Shown: positions 33,190 to 41,895, numbered from the stretch's first letter. The stretch: 41,895 bases of DNA from Candidatus Altimarinota bacterium (GCA_027019405.1 JALUWO010000309.1:1-41895), one strand, 5' to 3'. Notes: a model not told the origin generated them from the sequence alone. A program made the numbers and translations.

Positions 33190-34677
33190 ATGCAAATATG
33201 ATTATTAATAATAGCTGCTATAATATGAGCAGCTTTTGCTAGTGTCTTTTTCTTTTTGTATGAAAATGCTACATTTAAAAAGAAAAGAGAAAGTTGAGAT
33301 AAGCTTTTAAGTATAGCAAAACAAGAAGCTGAAGAAATAAGAAATCAGGCAAGAAAAGAGGCAGATGGTATTATAAATAAAGCTGAAAAAGTAGAAGAAA
33401 GAATTATAGAAAGAGAAGAGAAATTAGAAGAAAAATTGGATTTATTAGATAAAAAAAGAGAAGATTTAATAGAACAAGAAGAAAATTTAAAAATAAAAAT
33501 AGATGATTTAAAACAAAAAGAATATGAATTAGAATGAAAAATATCTGAAATAGCTAGATTATCAGAAGAGGAAGCAAAAGATTTATTTTTAAAACAAATA
33601 GAAGAAAAATATTCTGATGAATGATTGGATATAATAAAAAAATATAAAAAGAAAATAGAAGATAAAAAACAACAAGAAGCTAGAGAAATTATATTAAAAT
33701 CTATTCAACAATATGCTTGAGATGTTACAAGTGAAGTAACAACTACTGTTATAGAAATTCCAAGTGATGATATAAAAGGTAAACTTATAGGTAAAGAAGG
33801 TAGAAATATTACAACATTTGAAAAAGAAACTTGAGTTGCATTGATTATAGATGATACTCCTGATACAGTTTTTATTTCAGCTTTTGATTTATTTAAAAGA
33901 TATATTGCAAAGAAATCTCTTGAGAAGCTTATTGAAGATTGAAGAATTCAACCTGCTAGAATTGAGGAAGTTGTTGAAAAAATAACACAAGAAGCAGAAA
34001 TTTTACTTAGAGAAATTTGAAATAAGATTATTGATGAATTATGAATTGAAGATTTAATTCCTGATGAATTAATTCCAGTTATATGAAAATTGAGATTTAG
34101 AACTAGTTATTGACAAAATATATTAAAACATAGTAAAGAAACAGCAATAATAGCAGAAAGTTTAGCAAAAGATTTATGAGCAGATTCTCAAATAGTAAAA
34201 GCATGATGATTATTACATGATATTTGAAAAGCTCTTGATCAAGATATAGAGTGAACTCATCCTGAGATTTGATGAAAACTTGCTAGAAAGTATTGATTAA
34301 GAAAAGAAATCATTGATATGATTGAAAATCATCACTGAGAACAATTTTCTATTTCATTGGAAGCTGCAATAGTACAAATAGCTGATGCTATTTCATCAGT
34401 TAGGCCTTGAGCTAGAAGAGAAGCTATAGAACAATATATAAAGAGAGTAAAAGAAATGGAAGCATTAGTTGCATCATTTTCTTGAGTAAATAAGGCATAT
34501 GCTATTTCAGCTTGAAGAGAAGTTAGAGTGTTTGTTGATGCTAATACTATTTCTGACTTAGAAGCTCAAAATATGGCTAAGGATATTGCTGATAATATAC
34601 AAGAAAAATTAAATTATCCTTGAGAAGTAAAAGTAAATCTTATAAGGGAAATGAGAGTTATAGAATTTGCAAAATAA
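33190..34677 (+). CDS. rny: Ribonuclease Y
   Basis: Membrane-anchored endoribonuclease that starts mRNA decay. The 495-residue protein has one N-terminal membrane helix ([20 protein letters not shown], residues 4-23), a long coiled coil (about 25-165), a KH RNA-binding domain with [15 protein letters not shown] (about 195-210) and an HD domain with LLHDIGKALDQ (about 340) and HPEIGGKLA, ending [17 protein letters not shown]...YPGEVKV. All parts of the family are present. Start 33190 at MQIGLL; efp follows 28 bases after, so the two may share a transcript. Confidence 0.97.
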
Positions 34678-34705
34678 AATATATTATTAATTAATTATAA
34701 AAAAT

Positions 34706-35263
34706 ATGTATAGTGCTAGTGATTTAAGACCAGGAAAAAAATTTATGATGGATGGTTCTCCTTATGAATGTGTAAGTTATTCTCAAAAAGTTATGTGAAG
34801 ATGAGGTTCAATAATAAATATTAAAGCAAAAAATTTATTAACTTGAGCAACTATTCCAAAAACTTTTTCTGATCATGATAAATTTGAATCAGCTGATATA
34901 ACAATGAATAATTATGATTATTTATATAATGATGGAGAAAATTATTATTTTATGAATCAATCAACTTTTGAACAAGTAGAGATTAATAAAAATGCATTAT
35001 GATGAGCTGAAGATTTTTTACAAGATTGAGATAAAGTTATGTTACAAGAATATAATTGAAATCCTATAAATGTTCAACTGGATACTGTAGCTGTTTTAGA
35101 AGTTATAGAAACTCCACCAGGAGAAAAATGAGATACTGCTACTTGATGAAAAAAACCAGCTACATTAAATACTGGTTTAGTTGTACAAGTTCCATTATTT
35201 ATAAAAGTATGAGATAAATTAAAAATTGATACAAGAACAAAAGAATATATGTCTAGAGCTTAA
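34706..35263 (+). CDS. efp: Elongation factor P, Arg32 type
   Basis: Relieves ribosome stalling at polyproline. The 185-residue protein has the three beta-barrel domains of EF-P (MYSASDLRPGKKFMMDGSPY start; KNLLTGATIPKTF; C-terminal GDKLKIDTRTKEYMSRA). The tip of domain I reads KVMGRGGS, so residue 32 is Arg and not the Lys of the common PGKG loop. This is the arrangement of the EarP (rhamnosyl-arginine) class; the following KNLLTGA stretch also matches that class. No modification gene lies in this window. Gly codons are mostly TGA. Confidence 0.95.
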
Positions 35264-35269
35264 ATTTAT

Positions 35270-35298
35270 AAAATGATTATTTTAAATAATCATTTTTT
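35270..35298 (+). terminator. Rho-independent terminator after efp
   Basis: AAAATGATTATT, loop TTA, AATAATCATTTTTT. Inverted repeat with T-run 7 bases after the stop codon. Confidence 0.82.
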
Positions 35299-35361
35299 AT
35301 TTGAGTTTTTTTTAAAATAAATATAATTTATTTAGAGTTTTTATTTTTTAAAATAAATATT

Positions 35362-36159
35362 TTGTATCCATTTTTTGAGACTTCATTTTGAATTTTAATT
35401 TATACTTTTGGATTAGCTTTGCTTATCTGTTTTTTTGCTTTTTTTATAATGTTGAAAAAATTATGAAAAAAGTATAGTTATGATGCATCAATTTTTATAA
35501 ATAATATATTGTGGTATTTTTTAAGTGTTTTTTTCTTTTCTAGATTATTTTATGTTATTTCAAAATGGAATGATTTAAAATATATTAATAATCCTATGGA
35601 ATTTTTTATAATGAATGATTATAATTTTTCATTATTTTGAGCTATTTTTTGATTTTTTCTAGTTCTTGTAATAAATCTAAGATTAAGAAGAGAAAAAATA
35701 GAAAAATATATTGATTGATTAGTTTTATCTTTTTTATTTATTTTGGTTATTTGATACATTTGAGCATTCTTTTGATGACAAGTTTATTGAAGAGATACAA
35801 ATTTTTGAATAGAAATATCATATACTAATCCTTTTACACCAATTCCATATCAATCACCTATTTTTCCTTTAGCAATAGTTTATTCAATACTTTTTTTTAT
35901 TGAATTTTCAGTATTATATATATTATCAATGTTTATTAAGATTAGAGGATTTATTTGATATGTTTGATTGCTTATTTTTTGAATAATAATTCTTTTTATG
36001 GAATATTTTTCAGGTAAATATGATATTTTTAAAGTTTCTATATGAATAGATTTTTCTCAAATTTTATCAATATTTGTAATATTTTATGCTTTTTACAAAC
36101 TTTATTATATATCAAAAATAGCAAGTAAGGATACAACAGTTTTATCTCATAAACATTAA
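35362..36159 (+). CDS. lgt: Divergent prolipoprotein diacylglyceryl transferase (Lgt-like)
   Basis: Lgt puts a diacylglyceryl group on the lipobox cysteine of prelipoproteins, in the membrane. The 265-residue protein has seven or so helices, the opening YPFFETSFGILIYTFGLALL, SRLFYV and, in the centre, IGYIGAFFGGQVYGRDTNFG followed by PIPYQSPIFPLAIVYS, which correspond to GRxGNFxNxExYG and P-x-HPxQ-x-YE of Lgt. The essential Arg and Asn of GRxGNF are Ala and Gly here, so activity is uncertain. The only start near the family N-terminus is TTG at 35362. Confidence 0.72.
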
Positions 36160-36163
36160 AAAA

Positions 36164-37657
36164 TTGTCTAAAAATTTATTATTAAATTTCTTTTTAACTT
36201 TTTTATTAATTTGAGTTTTTGTAAATAATTATTTATTTGATTATAAATTATCTTTTTTAGTATTACTATTTTTAGTGATACTTTTTTTGAATTTTTCTAT
36301 TTATGTAAAGTGATACATAAAAGTATTATTTTATGCTTTATTATGATATTTAGTTTGAATTATTATATCATTTATTTGTTTAGTTAATATTAACAATAAC
36401 TTTAAGCTTATAAATAATTATTTAGATAATTCTCATAATATAAGTTTTCAAATTAATAATTTAGAAAAATTAGATGATAGATTTAAAATATATTCTTCAA
36501 AATTGATATCAATAGATGATAAAAAGATTACTAAAAATATAGAATTTTTATCTTTTATCCCATTAAATTATAATCTTAGAGTTTGAGATATTTTAAATAG
36601 TAAAACTAAATTATATTTATTTAAAAATAAATCCTCTTTTAAATATAAAGATTATATGTTATCAAAAAATATATATTTTAAGTCTTATATTAATTCTTTT
36701 AATAAAATATGATATAAACAACCAAATATAATTTTTTTAAAATTAAAAGAAATAAATAATGAATTAATGTCTACAATAAAAAAATTATATCCTAAAAATG
36801 AAGCAATTTTTTTATGAGGAATATTACTATGAGCTAGAGAAAATATTCCTAAAGAAGTAAAAGATAATTTTAATAACTCTTGATTAACACATTTTATTGC
36901 TGTATCTTGATTTAATATAACAATATTAATTATATTTTTTTGATTATTTTTAAAGTTTTTTCCTATAACTGTAAGATTATTTTTATTAACTATTTTTATA
37001 ATATTATTTGTTTTATTAGTATGATTTTCTATATCAGTAGTTAGAGCAGCTATTATGTGATTATTATGATATTATATATTGGCTCTAGGTAGAAAATCAA
37101 ATAATTATACAATTATATTAATTACTGCTTTTTTGTTAGTTTTATATTCTCCTTTAAGTATAAGTTATGATGTAAGTTTACATTTAAGTTTTTTAGCTGT
37201 ATTGTGAATAATTTATACACAGAACTTTTTTTCTAAAATATTTTATTTCTTACCAGAATTCTTAGCTATAAAAGAATCTTTTATTTTAACCTTATCTGCT
37301 TTGACTTTTTCTTTACCTATATTGATTTTTAATTTTTGACAAGTGTCTATTTTGTCTATTATTGCAAATATTGTAGTTGCTTGGAATATACCTATATCTA
37401 TGCTATTATGATTTTTGTCTATAATTGTCTATTATATTTATATACCTATATGATGGATATTAGCATATATTACCTGGATATTTTTGAAATGGGATATGAT
37501 TATGGTATGATTTTTTTGAAACCAAAATTGGGCATTAATAAAAATAAATTTATGAAAATATTCTTCTTATTTAGAATTAACATATTTTATAATTTTAGTA
37601 TTTATTATTATTTATTTTTATCCAAATAAAAAAGAGAAAAATATTATTTTTGATTAA
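36164..37657 (+). CDS. comEC: ComEC/Rec2-type DNA uptake channel, transmembrane part
   Basis: Competence channel protein that passes single-stranded DNA across the membrane. The 497-residue protein starts with two helices and an outer domain (about 90-230), then the competence core NSGLTHFIAVSGFNITIL (about 245) with seven or more helices and SVVRAAIMGLLGYY. It lacks the C-terminal metallo-beta-lactamase domain found in many ComEC (usual total about 750). TTG at 36164 is the first plausible start, 4 bases after the Lgt-like stop. The stop overlaps that of the convergent gene (TTAA). Together with pil genes and comFC it suggests natural DNA uptake. Confidence 0.9.
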
Positions 37658-37671
37658 TTTTTCTCTTTTTT
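37628..37671. terminator. Bidirectional terminator between convergent genes
   Basis: AAAAAAGAGAAAAAT (37628-37642) pairs with ATTTTTCTCTTTTTT (37657-37671) around a 14-base loop that holds both stop codons; it would serve both strands. The stem lies inside the coding ends of both genes. Confidence 0.75.
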
Positions 37672-38982
37672 TTCTGGGCTTTCTTTAGATTTATCTATTT
37701 TTCAAGCTTTTTTAAATAATTCTCAAGATGTAATTTGTTGTTTTTCTTTTTTTAAATTTTCTATTTGTTGTTTTATTTTTTCTTGATTTTTTTCTTTCTT
37801 TAAATTTATTTCTAATTGTTTTATTTCTTTATTTATTTGAGTTATTCTTTCTTTAAATTTATTTTCTATTATTCATTTTGCTTTTTCCTTTTGTTTTTTT
37901 GTTAATTTTCATCATGCATATGCTAGGGTACTTCATAATAAAAGTAGGTTTTTTAATCCTTCAACTCCTGATTTAATATTTCATGATTTTATATTATTAA
38001 AAGCATTTTCATAACTAGGTTCTCATTTGAATTTTTTAATTGTTGGATATTTATCAATTATATTGTTTCATGCTGTTTTTATAGCAATATTTAAATCATT
38101 TTTAATATCAGATTGTTGTTTATCAATTTGTATGAAATTTTCTCATATAATATTATGAATTTCTTTATAAATAGAATCACTTTCCTTATTATTTATAGTA
38201 TCTTTTATTGTTTCTAGTCATTCTATATTTTGTTGTTTTAATATTTTATCAAAGTTTTTTATATTTTCAGTTTTGTTATTTTCTGTTATTTCTTTTAAAT
38301 TATCTTTATTTTCTACTGTTAATAATACTTCCTTTATTTCAGTTTTTGGTTTATTTTCAATATTTTGTAATACTTTTATATAATCATTATCATTTATTTT
38401 TTCTTGTTTATGTAATCATTGTATTATAGGAAAATTAATATTTTCATTTATTTTACTATTATTTTCAAGGTTCTTTATAATTGTTTTAGGATTATTTTCT
38501 ATTGTATTATTTTGTTCTTTTCTACCTATTTTTCAAGATATTTGTTCATTAGCTTTTTGTTTTGTGTCATTAGTATTATTTTTTATAGAATTTATTAATT
38601 GATTTCTTATTTTTTGATTTTTTTGAGTGTATTCATTTAGATTTTTTGCTTCTTCTGGTCTTCAAGCAGATTTAAAACTCATAGAATTTATCTTTTCTAT
38701 AACACTATTTTTTAAATTAAAATCTAATCATTTTATTTTATTATTTATATATTCAGCTTTTATTTTTGAATATAAACTATTTAATTCATTTTTATTTATT
38801 AAACTTGATTCAAAATTATTTGTTATTTTATCAAGGTTAGTTTTTTGAATATTATCAAAATCTAAACTAAATTTTTCTTCTTGTAACTTATTTTTAGTTT
38901 CATTTTCTCTATTTTCATTTTGTTTTTCAGATTCTTCAATTATTTCTGTAATTCAAGGTCAAAATTGTGATATATTATTCAT
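37654..38982 (-). CDS. Charged coiled-coil protein, unknown
   Basis: A 442-residue Asn/Lys/Glu-rich protein starting MNNISQFGPGITEIIEESEK. Most of it is predicted helix with long charged runs; a single less polar stretch near residues 350-370 (SGVEGLKNLLLLGSTLAYAG) may contact or cross the membrane, followed by a coiled coil of KEKNQEKIKQQ type. It matches no family I know. Under the standard code it is cut into small pieces by TGA. It stands alone between terminators, downstream of gatA on the same strand. Confidence 0.75.
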
Positions 38983-38993
38983 ATTTTATTTAT

Positions 38994-39037
38994 AAAAAAA
39001 TAACTATAAATATTATATCATATCTATAGTTATTTTT
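38994..39037 (-). terminator. Terminator after gatA
   Basis: Leftward strand: AAAAATAACTATA / TATAGTTATTTTTTT with a 16-base loop. The loop contains TATAAT-like sequence, which could also serve as -10 box for the gene starting at 38982. Confidence 0.75.
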
Positions 39038-39044
39038 ACAAATT

Positions 39045-40496
39045 TTAATCATTATAACCTTCTGGCATTTTATAATGCTTAGTTAAACTTTCATAAGTAT
39101 TGGCTATTTCAAATAATTTTTGTTCTTCAAATTGAGGAGTTATCATATGTATTCATACAGGAAGAATTTCATTTTTTCAATCTTCAGATTTAGCATATCA
39201 AGCAGGAATAGACATTGCAGGAAGTCATGCTAAACTTGCAGGAATTGTATAAGCATCAGATAAATACATTTTTAATGGATCATCAGATTTTTCTCATAAT
39301 TCCCAAGCTACTGAAGGTGAGACAGGTCATACAATTATATCACATTTTTCAAAAGCTTTTTTAAAATCTTCTATTATAAGAGTTCTTACTTTTGCTGCTT
39401 TTTGATAATAAGCATCATAATATCAAGCAGAAAGAACATATGATCCAAGTATTATCCTTCTTTTTACTTCATCTCAAAATCATTCAGCTCTATTATTCAT
39501 AAATAATTCATCTGTATTTGAATATTGTTTATCTGAATTGTATCAGTATCTTATTCAGTCAAGTCTTGATAGATTAGTAGAAACTTCAGCTGGCATTAAT
39601 ATGTAATATGTAGCAATAGCATATTTTGTCATAGGTAAATCTATTTCTACTATTTCAGCTCCAGCATTTTTCATATCTTCTATTGCTTTTTCTATTATTT
39701 CTTTTACTCAAGAATCAAGTCATTCTTCAAAATATTGTTTTGGAACTCATACTTTTATTCAAGAAAAATTTTTAGTTTCCCAAATTTTAGAATCAATTAT
39801 ATCTTTTCAAGGAATTGAAGTATTTTCTTTAGTATCTTCTCAATTCATGATTTCATATAAAAGTGCAGCATCTTTTACTGTTTTTGTAAGTGTTCAAGGA
39901 GTATCTAAACTTGAAGCCATTGCATTTACTCAGAATCTTGAATTTCTTCAATAACTAGGCTTAAATCATACTACTCAACAAACTGAAGCTGGTTGTCTAA
40001 TAGATCAACCTGTATCTGTTCATAAAGCTGCTGGAGCTAATCAAGCAGCAACAGCTGCAGCTGAACCACCTGAAGAACCTCAAGGAATTCTATTTGTTCC
40101 CCAAGGATTAATAGTAGTATTAAGTGCTGAAGTAGCAGTAGTAGATCCCATTGCAAATTCATCCATATTTACTTTTCATTGGCTAGACATACCTTCCTTT
40201 AAAAGTTTTTCTATAACAGTTGCATTATATGGTGGTTTGAAATCTTCAAGCATTTTTGAAGCACTTGTAGTAGGAATATTTTTTTCACAAAAAATATCCT
40301 TTATAGCAATAGGTACTCAAGCTAATTTTCAATCTTTTTCAGATAATCATTTTTTATTTACAAAATTGTATGCTTTTATTTTAGAATCATATTTTTCTAT
40401 TCTATTCATAAAATAATCCCAAACTTCTTGTCTTGTAGTTTTTCAAGATTTTATTTTCTCAATTATTTCTATTAAAGATAAGTCTTTAAAATTCAT
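39045..40496 (-). CDS. gatA: Glu-tRNA(Gln)/Asp-tRNA(Asn) amidotransferase subunit A
   Basis: Amidase subunit that releases ammonia from glutamine for tRNA-dependent amidation, in complex with GatB and GatC. The 483-residue protein is full length with the amidase signature: VPIAIKDIF (Lys of the Ser-cisSer-Lys triad, about 68), [14 protein letters not shown] (about 137-150) and DTGGSIRQPAS (nucleophile region, about 160), then FKPSYGRNSRFG. gatB and gatC are not beside it. Some conserved glycines are GGA, others TGA. Single gene with own terminator. Confidence 0.96.
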
Positions 40497-40586
40497 AGTT
40501 TCTAGGTTAAAATTAAAATTTTATTTATTATATAAAAAAAAATGTTTTTTAAAAGAAAGATTTATAAAATTTTTAAAAAAATAAAC

Positions 40587-40617
40587 TTGACAAATAGGGG
40601 GGGGGGATGAATATACT
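40587..40617 (+). promoter_or_regulatory. Promoter with poly-G spacer (possible phase-variable switch)
   Basis: A perfect -35 TTGACA (40587-40592) and -10 TATACT (40612-40617), 19 bases apart; the spacer contains ten consecutive G (40597-40606), by far the longest G run of this AT-rich window. Loss of one or two G would give 18 or 17 bases. This is the layout of phase-variable promoters such as that of Neisseria porA, where slipped-strand changes of the tract alter expression. Confidence 0.65.
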
Positions 40618-40630
40618 CTGAAGGCTTAAA

Positions 40631-40685
40631 AAATCTAAATCCTAAATCACTGTTCTTGTAAGGAGGTTTTGAAGTGATTAGATTT
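40631..40685 (+). promoter_or_regulatory. Leader hairpin presenting a Shine-Dalgarno in its loop
   Basis: AAATCT (40631-40636) and AATCACT (40645-40651) pair with AGTGATT (40673-40679) and AGATTT (40680-40685), with an 8-base bulge on the left. The 21-base loop shows AAGGAGG (40660-40666), 7 bases before a GTG (40674) that lies within the stem. Left arm holds three AAATC units. Confidence 0.5.
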
Positions 40686-40706
40686 ATATGAGCATGGTTC
40701 AAATAG
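40674..40706 (+). CDS. Possible 10-residue leader peptide
   Basis: GTG at 40674, seven bases after a full AAGGAGG, opens a frame of ten codons ending in TAG (MIRFIGAWFK with UGA = Gly). The start codon lies in the stem of the leader hairpin. A strong ribosome site with so short a frame, 64 bases ahead of the real gene, suggests a translated leader that controls it. Under the standard code it would be five residues. No homolog known to me; it may be chance. Confidence 0.3.
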
Positions 40707-40757
40707 AGGTGCTTTTAAAAAGCAAGTTTGACAAAAATAAAAATAAAATAAAATGAA

Positions 40758-40763
40758 AAGGAG
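40758..40763 (+). promoter_or_regulatory. Strong Shine-Dalgarno AAGGAG
   Basis: AAGGAG six bases before the ATG at 40770. It fixes the start and is notable because most genes in the window have none. Confidence 0.8.
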
Positions 40764-40769
40764 AAAGTA

Positions 40770-41558
40770 ATGAAAAAGTTACTTTTGGTTGTTAGTTTGG
40801 TTGTAGGTTTTATTAGTAGTGCTTGGGCTGGAGTTAGTGTACCTTATAATTATAAATTAATTGAGAGTAAAGATTATGGAGGTTATCAATTAAGAAAAAA
40901 AAGAAATGATGAATTATATGTTGTAATAGTTGATTTACAAAAAGTTAATGTAAATTTTGGTTTAGTTGATAAAGCAAGTTCTGGAAATAGCTTTAAGAAA
41001 CATTATATGTATACTTGGTGGAACAGTTATGCAATAAGTAATACTTATGCAATGTTTAATGGTCAATTTTTTAATGTAAAAACAGCTAGAACTACTCCAT
41101 TATCTTTTCCACTTAGAAGTAATTATAGAAATATTGTTACACAAGTAGATCCTGGACAATTGAAAACATTAAAAATCTATAATGGAGGAAAATCAGCTCA
41201 AATTCTTTATGATTACTACTCATACTATTTGAATGGATCTAAGGAGTTAATTGTTGGTTTAGATCCAAATGTTAATAAAGGTAAAAATGTTTCTCAAGGT
41301 AGATTTTATATTGCAGGAGTTCATGATAATAATTCAAAGCTAAGATATTTATTATTTTTCATTGCTAAATCTAAAACCCAATATCAAATGGAAAATGAAA
41401 TTAGTAGATGGAGAATAGATATTGATACTGATGTTGTTATGATGGATGGATCTGGTTCAGCACAAATGAAAACTAGACCTAAAACATTATATGCAGATGG
41501 TATTCCAGCTTATAGAAGGTTGCCTAATATTATCACTATTAGTAAAAGATTATGGTAA
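40770..41558 (+). CDS. Secreted phosphodiester glycosidase-like protein (NAGPA/DUF2233 family)
   Basis: A 262-residue exported protein. A signal peptide (MKKLLLVVSLVVGFISSAWA, cut after AWA at about 20) is followed by the fold of NAGPA-type phosphodiester glycosidases: a strand with VIVDLQKVNV, YAMFNGQFFN (about 92-101), an inner FYIAGVHDN, VVMMDGSGSAQM (about 222-233) and a last RRLPNIITI. Such enzymes remove sugars from phosphodiester-linked glycans. All glycines are GGA/GGT; no TGA occurs, so it reads under both codes. Strong Shine-Dalgarno, structured leader and the poly-G promoter set it apart; it may be of foreign origin and under phase control (inference). Confidence 0.85.
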   Translation: MKKLLLVVSLVVGFISSAWAGVSVPYNYKLIESKDYGGYQLRKKRNDELYVVIVDLQKVNVNFGLVDKASSGNSFKKHYMYTWWNSYAISNTYAMFNGQFFNVKTARTTPLSFPLRSNYRNIVTQVDPGQLKTLKIYNGGKSAQILYDYYSYYLNGSKELIVGLDPNVNKGKNVSQGRFYIAGVHDNNSKLRYLLFFIAKSKTQYQMENEISRWRIDIDTDVVMMDGSGSAQMKTRPKTLYADGIPAYRRLPNIITISKRLW

Positions 41559-41569
41559 TTTATAAAAGT

Positions 41570-41593
41570 ATACAAGGTCATTTGACCTTGTAT
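41570..41593 (+). terminator. Inverted repeat, probable terminator
   Basis: ATACAAGGTCA-TT-TGACCTTGTAT, perfect 11-base arms. The following sequence TATATTTATT is only partly T-rich, so termination is likely but not certain. Confidence 0.65.
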
Positions 41594-41623
41594 TATATTT
41601 ATTATTTAATTTACAAAATCTTT

Positions 41624-41895
41624 ATGTTTGAAGAAATTATATATTCATTATTTTATTTTTTACTTTTCAATTTTCCTAGTTGAAATTTTTTTTATGATTG
41701 AATATGATTTGAAGTATGATTTTTATTATTTAACAATCAAATTATATCATGAATTATTTGATTTTTTATAATATATATTATTCATTTATGACTATTATTA
41801 TTATGAAGACTACTATATAAAAAATTAAATTTAAAAAGAAAAAATTATTGAAATATATATTTTTTAGCATTTGTATTAAGAATATTTCCAATATT
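41624..41895 (+). CDS. Membrane protein, 5' part only (possibly DedA-like)
   Basis: ATG at 41624 opens a frame to the window end (90 codons) with many TGA glycines. Hydrophobic segments (IIYSLFYFLLFNF; SGIIGFFIIYIIHLGLLLLG) are followed by GRLLYKKLNLKRKNYGNIYF and LAFVLRIFPI. The pattern G-x-x-x-GR...YG...RxxP is reminiscent of DedA/SNARE-associated membrane proteins (GR, then RFxP), but the match is weak. The start is the first ATG after the preceding terminator; no ribosome site is seen. Confidence 0.55.

Noticed and set aside
38208-38848. Plus-strand hydrophobic frames
   Set aside because: Antisense to the Lys/Asn-rich coiled-coil gene; Phe/Leu-rich shadow translations are expected there.
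40690-40724. GGTTCAAAT, resembling a tRNA T-loop
   Set aside because: The flanking bases do not pair as a T stem, and no acceptor or anticodon arms can be drawn; not a tRNA.
40666-40740. 23-codon frame from TTG giving a peptide with LYEHGSNRGAFKK
   Set aside because: The TTG is too close to the Shine-Dalgarno, and there is no ATG or upstream opening; the GTG frame has better spacing.
1-41895. CRISPR array, rRNA or tRNA genes, insertion sequences
   Set aside because: No regularly spaced repeats, no GC-rich cloverleaf candidates and no transposase motifs were found on either strand.

Overview
The window reads as an extremely AT-rich chromosome (roughly a fifth GC by eye) of a Candidate Phyla Radiation bacterium of the Gracilibacteria/Absconditabacteria type. 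The deciding evidence is that in-frame TGA stands at conserved glycines of nearly every gene: the Walker A loops of PilB and UvrA, the PLP region of GlyA, GFTF..E of a prepilin, NIHGS of Fmt. Genes end almost only in TAA, a few in TAG, and never in TGA. All CDS calls below therefore use UGA = Gly (NCBI code 25); under the standard code almost every gene here shatters. Most genes also lack an evident Shine-Dalgarno sequence.

Layout. 1-4202 (-): type IV pilus assembly genes pilC (cut by the window edge) and pilB, preceded in the same operon by two single-pass membrane proteins of unknown function. 4283-6931 (-): a DinG-type helicase whose N-terminal exonuclease has lost its catalytic residues. 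7006-7674 (+): a small exported lysine-rich helical protein. 7719-13593 (-): pseudouridine synthase, MurB, UvrA, a hypothetical and ComFC. 13601-13925: an isolated unit with its own promoter, an elaborate foldable leader, a 54-residue membrane peptide and a strong terminator. 13936-18825 (-): two small hypotheticals, a coiled-coil/membrane protein with a GspF-N-like start, a polytopic membrane protein and leucyl aminopeptidase. 19178-30531 (+): a long mostly colinear run with CtpA protease, GlyA, a series of small nucleotide-metabolism proteins, a half-length asparaginase domain, a WecA/TagO-like glycosyl-phosphate transferase, a prepilin, Fmt, an ABC-2 permease and PrmC. 30678-37657 (+): fusA, rny, efp, a divergent Lgt and ComEC. 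37654-40496 (-): a charged coiled-coil protein and GatA. 40587-41593: a secreted phosphodiester-glycosidase-like protein behind a promoter whose spacer holds a run of ten G. A partial membrane protein runs off the right edge.

Taken together, type IV pili, a prepilin, ComEC and ComFC suggest DNA uptake, and the small nucleotide-handling enzymes fit an organism that salvages nucleotides rather than making them; this link is inference. Two genes (13723-13887 and 40770-41558) stand apart from all others: they use no TGA for glycine, have strong Shine-Dalgarno sites and foldable leaders. The most interesting spots are the G10 promoter with its leader (40587-40706), the leader of the 54-residue peptide (13636-13722), a GC-rich palindromic insertion inside comFC, the dead exonuclease of DinG, and an Arg32-type EF-P.
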